The position numbers and the translations under genes are program-made. This document shows, one piece after another, positions 48,469-64,000 of a stretch of 64,000 nucleotides of DNA (position 1 is the stretch's first letter; each line of letters opens with the position of its first letter). The notes under the pieces are model-generated. The model ran no database searches, had not been told where the DNA came from, and saw nothing but the letters and a program-made list of their open reading frames with translations. The DNA comes from Lineus longissimus (Eukaryota > Nemertea > Pilidiophora > Heteronemertea > Lineidae): positions 18,855,501-18,919,500 of the forward strand of contig NC_088310.1 of the NCBI RefSeq assembly GCF_910592395.1, read 5' to 3'.

Positions 48469-50011
48469 TCACCCGTAGCTGAGTGCCTCCCATCCGGCCT
48501 CAATCGCACTCACATCTTGCAGCAATGAATGAGATTTGAAGGCACGGACGATGCCATTCGGCACGTTGCTGCCATACCCGATACTGTCCAGCTGGTCTTC
48601 AATAGATAGTATTTTTTCCGTTCTTTTCATTTCTTCTTTAATCCATTTCTCGCGCTGCTCCAAGTGCTCTTTCTGTGCTTGAGCGAGCATATCAAAATGC
48701 ACCCCTTTGACTTGCATCCCCGTCAAAGTTTCGATGGCGTCACTTGCCTGTCCTTCTCTTAGCTTCGTCTTCAGCGATGACAACAAGTGGTTGAATTCCT
48801 TCAACTCCTTTCTCCCGAGGGAAAGAGCCGTTTTTCTGCAACGAGAAAACTTCATACAATGACCATTTCTTAGTAGGAGAAATCAACGCTTGATAAAAGT
48901 GGGCGCACCAGCAAATCACTTTTTATACCAGGCCGGTGATAGATTAGGTTGATTTTGTGTGACAAAACCCTCACTCCAAACTGTGGTGGGTCAGCTGAGA
49001 ATCTGAACCCAATAACCAACCTAAGTGTAGGGGACGGAGGCTATTGAATGACTGAGCTCAACTCGACACGTCGAATGCTGTCGACGAACTCTAAGAAGAA
49101 TATCTCAGTGTTCAAACATACCTTTGTGCCTCTTGCCATATCAAGGCGTTTCTGTCGTTAGGGACATTCACAACCAGGTCCCTGACCTCTATCCACCTTT
49201 CTCGCACCGTCTGGAGTAGCGTCCGAGTACCTCTGCATTCCAACACACCGGACTTCACCATGAAGTTTTCCAACAACATCTTCAATCGGTCAGTTCGTAC
49301 AAGGGCTGCATCGGTTGCTAAAAGCACCTCTTGTAACACCCCATTCAATTTGAACGTAAAAGATGATGCGTCTTTCAAAAATGTAACCTCAGTGTGCAAC
49401 TCAGAATAAAGAATTTCGCATTCTTTAGCCAAATCTGTGAGTGTGTCTAGTTTCGACTGTTCAGTTAACTTTTTATTCCTTGCTTCAAGTAATGACCGTT
49501 GAGCTCTTTCCTTATCACTTTGTGCATCTGACATTTCTTTCCTCGCTCTAGACTTCTGATTGTCGTAGCTGCGCCATGCATCCTGCCATATATGGTCTGC
49601 AAAAACGTACCACCATTGATATTCCGGCGTTTTCACTTCACGAAAATCACGTTCTGCGCGCTGAAACGTGTCGTCTGCCTGACTCTCTCGACGTCTGGAC
49701 GCCTCTTCCTCATTCTCGTGTTGGGTGATATTCTTCTCGCACTTGCCGATTCCTGATTTCAAAGATGGTATCTTTTTCGCAATGTCGTTCCTCTTCTCTT
49801 GCTTAGATTCCATCTCTCTTTTTTTCTGTTCGAACAATTGATTCACGCATTTGGTCATTGTCTCCACAGATTCGTGAAATTTTCCCCCATCTTTCCGGAT
49901 TGTCATCACGACTGCAATGGCGTCATTGCTACGGCCGTGTTGGATATGGTCACTGAGGCTGGTCAGCATGGAAACCAACTCATCATTTCGTTGCCACGCG
50001 GTCACCTCCAT
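48469..50011 (-). CDS. Unrecognised two-exon coiled-coil protein, copy 1 (shortened)
   Basis: Exons 49122-50011 and 48469-48835 are joined by a GTATGT..TGCAG intron, and the phase matches (CAA AG|A). The product from the ATG at 50009-50011 (MEVTAWQRND) is 418 aa. It is strongly charged and helical: EQKKREMESKQEKRNDIAKK, then RRRESQADDTFQRAERD, an aromatic EYQWWYVFADHIW segment near residue 150, then SDKERAQRSLLEARNKKL and a C-terminal helical exon ending EALSYG. There is no signal peptide at this start. A longer open frame upstream (from 50125) is possible, but TGTTTCAG just before the ATG looks like an acceptor of a 5'UTR intron. Relative to copy 2 it lacks 51 codons of exon 2 in frame. I do not recognise the family. 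Two AATAAA signals on minus lie about 370-390 bases past the stop. Confidence 0.75.
48836..49121 (-). other. Intron of coiled-coil gene copy 1
   Basis: 286-base GT..AG intron with no feature of its own. It is nearly identical in position and sequence to the intron of copy 2. Confidence 0.75.
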
Positions 50012-50756
50012 CCTGAACAGCGCTGAAACAGCAATACCGCGTAATAAAAACTCACTGCGTGTGTTATACCGGGAAACCGCAGAACGAAAAATTTCACAGA
50101 AATGAAACAAAAGTATGAGACACATACGTTTTTGACCGGTGTTTTGGTTTTAACATTGACCTCTCCCGCGAGACAACTTACTGATAGCACCGAGTACCCA
50201 TCCCCAAGTAACAGTACGGGAAGTGACTATATGTATTTACGCTTTTGGCCTCCCGAAACGGGTTTAATCCACTCCACTGGCTAAAAGTTGTTCCTCAAAC
50301 TACGGGAAATCCCAATCAGGTCGAATGTTCTTCTATATTGATATCGCAACCTTTGGGGGCAATCTCGGGAATATTTCATGTAGGTGCTCCGTAATTTTGT
50401 TCAGGCATTGGACAGACAATGTCGCCGGATCCTAGTGTATCTAATCAAGCACGGTGTGCTTCCCATTCATGCAAAAATGTGCATTACTGTGACATCGACC
50501 AGGAGCCGTCAAGACATTTGATCCCCAACAGCGTGGGGAAGGCGCTCCTCGACCCCGGCGGCACCCCGGTCTTCGGTCTGACACACGTGTTTTCAAGCAG
50601 GAGAACAGCTGTAGAAAAGAGTCAGAGAAAGCATGCCCTCACGTAACTTGATCATTAGGAAGTTTTCAACCAGACCCTCCCCCACCCCCTCATCACCGAG
50701 GGTTAATAACGGGCCTACGTTAAACTATCGGCGCTGGGGGCTGGAGTGGGCAAAAT
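50012..50756. other. 5' flank of coiled-coil gene copy 1 and inter-copy spacer
   Basis: The part to 50518 belongs to the duplication. 50519-50756 is unique and GC-richer (GACCCCGGCGGCACCCCGG). A 75-codon + frame at 50419-50646 crosses the duplication edge and is probably chance. Confidence 0.5.
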
Positions 50757-51140
50757 GACATGATACGTCGACTTGCGTGATGGCCCCCTTCGCCCAACGC
50801 GCAAAACCTCACGTCGAACTGATGGTCTTTATTCGGACGCCTTTTGCCCGAAAATATATATCGGACTCCAGACTAGAGGAAAACGTTGGAAAAGCCCGCG
50901 TGGGAAAGGGGATATGCAAAACGTGACAACAAGAACGGAAATTTTCGCTTGAATCACTAAATCGCTCGGGATGACCAAACTTGAACGCTCACGTCGGGGT
51001 TTAGACCCAAGGTACCTAGGCTGGATGCGTGGTGTCTTCATACTTCGGCTTAAATTCGGGGCCTTTGCATTTACCGAGGTATGTTGGCGAGGAGAGGAGC
51101 ATGCAACTGACCCTGGTAAATTTGAATAAACTACCAAGGC

Positions 51141-51280
51141 CAGGTTGTTCAAAACTACTTTTGTCACTAACGCTGGTGTTAACTTAACTTGGCGTTGAGT
51201 CTGAGGGGTTAACTGAAGGAGATAACGCCAAGTTAAATTAACGCCAGAGTTGGAGACAAAAGTTATTTTGAACAACCGGG
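51141..51280. mobile_element. Short inverted-repeat element (family M2), copy 2
   Basis: Same arms as the element at 47812 and at the same place within the duplicated block, so it was present before the duplication. Confidence 0.88.
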
Positions 51281-51795
51281 CTCGGAACCAGAATCAGAAC
51301 CGGAACCGGAATCTTGGTGATTCAGATCGGCCGTAAAAAGAAAAGCTGTATCCTAGCGTGGGTGAACCAAAGGGCAGTCCTATGAGACGCGCGATAGTCA
51401 CTCAATACTTTATTTGTTTTCCTTTTATTGAATAGCCTCTTCAAAATGAAATGAATAATGAAAACTGTATTATCGCCACCAAAAACATTTGCGATGCACC
51501 AATACACAAAAAAGCGAAGCACCAATACACAAAAAGCGAAGCACCAATCAAAATTCAATATAAATCGTCCGCGGTCGGGCGGACGATGTCGTTGGGGGTC
51601 ACATTACGTACATGTAGGGGTTGCGAAACTTGCATACTTGGATTTACAGAATCGTTCTAAATGAGTATATAGACTGGGCAGTGGTTCAAGTGCGAACCAA
51701 GCATGATCGAACTTGCGTCCACCCTCCACAGACCGTCCGGATACATATTCTTGTCGTATTTGATCTCAAACAACAGTGGCCAAAAGATGGCAAAA

Positions 51796-53506
51796 TCACC
51801 CGTAGCTGAGTGCCTCCCATCCGGCCTCAATCGCACTCACATCTTGCAGCAATGAATGAGATTTGAAGGCACGGACGATGACATTCGGCACATAGGCGCA
51901 CACTTTCAAGGTACTGCGCAACTCGCCCATCATATAACGATTTGTCTCCACTGACTCCACGCAACGTCCCCAGTATTTTCTCTGTTCGATTAACTCCTCA
52001 AGCGCTTTTTTCTGATGGCGATATTCTCTGCGCAGTTCTGTCACGTTGCTGCCATACCCGATACTGTCCAGCTGGTCTTCAATGGATAGTATTTTTTCCG
52101 TTCTTTTAATTTCTTCTTTAATCCATTTCTCGCGCTGCTCCGAGTGCTCTTTCTGTGCTTGAGCGAGCATCTCAAAATGCGCCCCTTTGACTTGCATCCC
52201 CTTCAAAGTTTCGATGGCGTCACTTGCCTGTCCTCTGCTTAGCTTCGTCTTCAGCGATGACAACAAGTGGTTGAATTCCTTCAACTCCTTTCTACCGAGG
52301 GAAAGAGCCGTTTTTCTGCAACGAGAAAACTTCATACAAGGACCATTTCTTAGTAGGAGAAATCAACGCTTGATAAAAGTGGGCGCACCAGTAAATCACT
52401 TTTTATGCCAGGCCGGTGATAGATTAGGTTGATTTTGTGTGACAGAACCCTCGCTCCAAACTGTGGTGGGTCAGCTGAGAATCTGAACCCAATAACAAAC
52501 CTAAGTGTAGGGGACGGAGGCTATTGAATGACTGAGCTCAATACAACACGTCGAATGCTGTCGACGAACTCTAAGAAGAATATCCCAGTGTTCAAACATA
52601 CCTTTGTGCCTCTTGCCATATCAAGGCGTTTCTGTCGTTAGGGACATTCACAACCAGGTCCCTGACCTCCATCCACCTTTCTCGCACCGTCCGGAGTAGC
52701 GTCCGAGTACCTCTGGATTCCAACACACCGGTCTTCACCATGAAGTTTTCCAACATCTTCTTCAATCGGTCAGTTCGTACAAGGGCTGCATCGGTTACTA
52801 AAAGCACCTCTTGTAACACCCCATTCAATTTGAACGTAAAAGATGATGCGTCTTTCAAAAATGTAACCTCAGTGTGCAACTCAGAATAAAGAATTTCGCA
52901 TTCTTTAGCCAAATCTGTGAGTGTGTCTAGTTTCGACTGTTCAGTTAACTTTTTATTCCTTGCTTCAAGTAATGACCGTTGAGCTCTTTCCTTATCACTT
53001 CTTGCATCTAACATGTCTTTCCTCGCTCTAGACATCTGATTCTCGCCGCTAACAATGTTACAAATTCCTGCAACCTGGCCTACGACGGGCACAAAAACGT
53101 ACCACCATTGAAATTCCGCCTTTTTCTCCCCTTCATCCCAATCACGATCAGCGCGCTGATACGTGTCGTCTGCCTGACTCTCTCGCCGTCTGGACGCCTC
53201 TTCCTCATTCTCGTGTTGGGTGATATTCTTCTCGCACTTGCCGATTCCTGATTCCAAAGATGGTATCTTTTTCGCAATGTCGTCCCTCTTCTCTTGCATA
53301 GATTCCATCTCTCTTTTTTTCTGTTCGAACAATTGATTCACGCATTTGGTCATTGTCTCCACAGATTCGTGAAATTTTCCTCCATCTTTCCGGATTGTCT
53401 TCACAACTGCAATGGCGTCATTACTACGGCCGTGTTGGATATGGTCACTGAGGCTGGTCAGCATGGAAACCAACTCATCATTTCGTTGCCACGCGGTCAC
53501 CTCCAT
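51796..53506 (-). CDS. Unrecognised two-exon coiled-coil protein, copy 2 (full length)
   Basis: Exons 52602-53506 and 51796-52315 are joined by a GTATGT..TGCAG intron in matching phase. The product is 474 aa from MEVTAWQRND. Exon 1 encodes a long helical region (EQKKREMESMQEKRDDIAKK), then EFQWWYVFVPVVGQVAGICN near residue 150, a candidate membrane-inserting or buried hydrophobic hairpin, then more coiled coil (KERAQRSLLEARNKKLTEQS). Exon 2 repeats the N-terminal pattern: SLKTKLSRGQASDAIETLKG resembles SLSDHIQHGRSNDAIAVVKT of exon 1. A hydrophobic segment flanked by long helices is seen in several unrelated helical-bundle membrane-acting families, but I cannot assign one. The longer upstream start (53587) is possible. 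AATAAA signals on minus lie at 51409-51414 and 51424-51429. Confidence 0.8.
52316..52601 (-). other. Intron of coiled-coil gene copy 2
   Basis: 286-base GT..AG intron, same length as in copy 1. Nothing else is seen in it. Confidence 0.75.
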
Positions 53507-55425
53507 CCTGAACAGCGCTGAAACAGCAATTCCGCGTAATAAAAACTCACTGCGTGTGTAATACCGGGAAATCGCAAAACGAAACATTTCAGGAGGGGGT
53601 CAGAGGGAATCAATTACTACATCATTAAAGACCGACATTGATGGCGCCGGAACCCCAAATAGGCCTACTATGTTTACTCAATGGCTACAAGGACAAGTCC
53701 GATCGAAAACGAAAGTAGCATTTGTTTGCACTCCGTCCGGGGACACTTGCGACAGCCCATGATCCAAAGGCACGGGCGGCATTCAGAAAACTACATGTAT
53801 TTATTACTAGGATATGCAAGCCAAAGAAACAATGAACACTTTCCATCGCGGTAGTAGATTGATTTTTGAGCTGGGCTTCAATGAGAAAGTTAGGTATGAT
53901 AATGACCTACAGCTATTAAGAGGAGCGACAGAAATGAAACGAAAGTATGAGACACATACGTTTTTGACCGGTGTTTTGGTTTTAACATTGAGCTCTCCCG
54001 CGAGACAACTTACTGATAGCACCGAGTACCCATCCCCAAGTAACAGTACGGAAAATGTCGACGGGAAGTGACTATACTTACGCTTTTGGCCTCCCGAAAC
54101 GGGTTTAATCCACTCCACTGGCTAAAAGTTGTTCCTCAAACTACGGGAAATCCCAATCAGGTCGAATGTTCTTCTATATTGATATCGCAACCTTTGGGGG
54201 CAATCTCGGGAATATTTCATGTAGGTGCACCGTAATTTTGTTCAGGCATTGGACAGACAATGTCGCCGGATCCTAGTGTATCTAATTAAGCACGGTGTGC
54301 TTCCCATTCATGCAATAATGTGCATTACTGTGACATCGGCCAGGAGCCGTCAAGACTTTTGTGAAAGTTGCCCTCAACTCGAATACTTCACTTCGATTAG
54401 TCATACACAGAGCAGAGAAGTGCTGTCATCATGCAAGAGGCTAGAGACAGATTTAAAGAGAGGGTAATCAAGAACAGTCATACATAGAGCAGAGAAGTTT
54501 TGCCATCATGCAACAGACCTGATGAGTCTAACCAGTTCATCTAGAGATTCCTGGTTATACAGTAGTCGACTTGAAAACTGTTAAATGGAGAAACAATCAA
54601 GTAAGATTGCCGCAGCTGAATTGGTTAGGGAGGTTGTAACAAGGAGAGAACGGCCTCTTTCGGAGTTAAGGTCAAGGTTGTGTCTTGGATACTGCAAACC
54701 AGTGTCCAATACCTTACCATGCCTCGGGAATTTTGACTGCCTCCATGTCAATGATGTGGTCTTCCTCAAAGTGTCCCAATCGATCACTGGAACGATGCAG
54801 ATTCCTCGACAATGGCACGACTGGAGATGCCTCCTGTCGTGGTTGTGACAGTTATTACATATCATTTTGACAACAATCAATTTAATATGTCACAGGTGGT
54901 CAGTTTCTCTGCAAATTAATGGGAATCCGCCGTTGAAATATATCCCCACTTTTCCTTTGAGTGTCTGGACAATGAAGCAACCAAGATAATGTATAGCATA
55001 TCTTTTATTCAAATCTTCACGGTGGCTAAAGATATCGGTTTGCCTATGAAAAATACATGCTAACATGGAGAGGAAATTATGACACAAAAGAAACATACAG
55101 AAGATTCGTTCATTTTGAGGGACGCAAGGCCCGCATCTATCATTTTCATCCGATTGTAATGGGAGGGCCTTGTTTCTATTGTGTTACAAAGGTAAACCAA
55201 TACCTTGACCCACCATGAGGGCAGTGAATTCACTGAGACCAACAGGCGGCATAAATTCCTGATATGCCTAAGTATTATAACAGCTCTGTTTCAAGAACAC
55301 AGAGGTAGGGGATTATTAAACGTTTTATAGACATTCCAAAAGTCTAATTTGTCCGGGTCACATAGTCCCTCAAGCATTTGCAGAAAGTTGCTTTCCAGTA
55401 AACTATCCATCTGTGTTGTTGGTTG
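53507..55425. other. Flank of coiled-coil gene copy 2 and EPRS1 3' flank
   Basis: 53507-54356 is duplicated sequence plus the copy-2-specific piece. A phrase GTCATACA[C/T]AGAGCAGAGAAG is duplicated about 80 bases apart (54400-54500). 54580-55425 is the probable EPRS1 3'UTR and contains AATAAA on minus at 55004-55009. The small open frames here have no recognisable domains. Confidence 0.45.
55004..55009 (-). terminator. Candidate polyadenylation signal for EPRS1
   Basis: AATAAA on the minus strand, 417 bases past the EPRS1 stop codon, a plausible 3'UTR length. Confidence 0.45.

Positions 55426-64000
<8,575 letters not shown>

Larger units (their letters stand above)
47421..50518. repeat. Segmental duplication, copy 1
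   Basis: Starts TGACATGATACGCCGACTTG and ends near CAGGAGCCGTCAAGAC. It matches 50757-54356 collinearly with high identity, except for a 153-bp gap in exon 2, a gap of about 346 bp upstream of exon 1, and a replaced stretch within exon 1. Both copies have the same orientation and are separated by about 240 unique bases. Confidence 0.95.
50757..54356. repeat. Segmental duplication, copy 2
   Basis: Starts TGACATGATACGTCGACTTG and ends CAGGAGCCGTCAAGACTTTT. It contains the longer gene copy, an M2 element in the equivalent place, and about 346 bases (about 53590-53935) absent from copy 1. Confidence 0.95.

Noticed and set aside
50419-50646. 75-codon frame in the inter-copy spacer
   Set aside because: It crosses the edge of the segmental duplication and is truncated in the other copy (54242 onward); there is no domain.

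Overview
This is eukaryotic, intron-rich nuclear DNA from an invertebrate animal. The gene structures are metazoan, with canonical GT..AG introns of roughly 0.2 to 11 kb. The gaps are packed with minisatellites, short terminal-inverted-repeat elements and a tRNA-derived SINE-like element. A repeat at 42.8-43.9 kb carrying direct GACCTCTGTGACCTTGA motifs, and several of the short inverted-repeat families, are of the style I associate with marine lophotrochozoans. I cannot name the species, and that placement is inference. The window holds no bacterial-type operons, CRISPR array or rRNA.

Five protein genes can be supported. (1) At the left edge, on +, are the last five coding exons of the TFIIA alpha/beta precursor (GTF2A1), 404-3649, including an intact candidate taspase-1 cleavage motif QLDG and the conserved C-terminal domain. 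(2) On -, a complete 11-exon gene for a PP2A B56-type regulatory subunit (PPP2R5, alpha/beta/epsilon-like, 455 aa) spans 46724 down to 18006. (3, 4) On -, two tandem copies of an unrecognised two-exon coiled-coil gene lie at 48469-50011 and 51796-53506. They sit in a segmental duplication of about 3.1-3.6 kb (about 47421-50518 and 50757-54356). (5) On -, the C-terminal part of bifunctional glutamyl-prolyl-tRNA synthetase (EPRS1) runs from the right edge to 55426. It has serial WHEP exons followed by a full prolyl-tRNA synthetase module. The GluRS half would lie beyond the window.

Layout: 1-5.7 kb is GTF2A1 and its probable 3'UTR, which contains a 64-bp repeat. 5.69-12.62 kb is a satellite array with a 150-bp monomer and a second interspersed unit of about 175 bp. 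It fills the space between the convergent 3' ends of GTF2A1 and PPP2R5. 13.3-18 kb is the probable PPP2R5 3' flank or UTR. 18-46.7 kb is PPP2R5, whose introns hold 162-, 102-, 57- and 72-bp tandem arrays, the 42.8-43.9 kb mosaic repeat and a SINE. 46.7-54.4 kb is the PPP2R5 upstream region and the duplicated coiled-coil genes. 54.4-64 kb is EPRS1.

The three recognised genes are housekeeping genes (transcription initiation, phosphatase targeting, translation) and nothing suggests a joint pathway. The most unusual signals are three. A TA-flanked short inverted-repeat element begins at exactly intron position +8, in the same orientation, in two unrelated genes (GTF2A1 and EPRS1). The duplicated coiled-coil genes are nearly identical except for a replaced hydrophobic segment and one in-frame 153-bp indel. 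Two large arrays have periods (150 and 57 bp) divisible by three, so they carry long open frames that are probably not genes.
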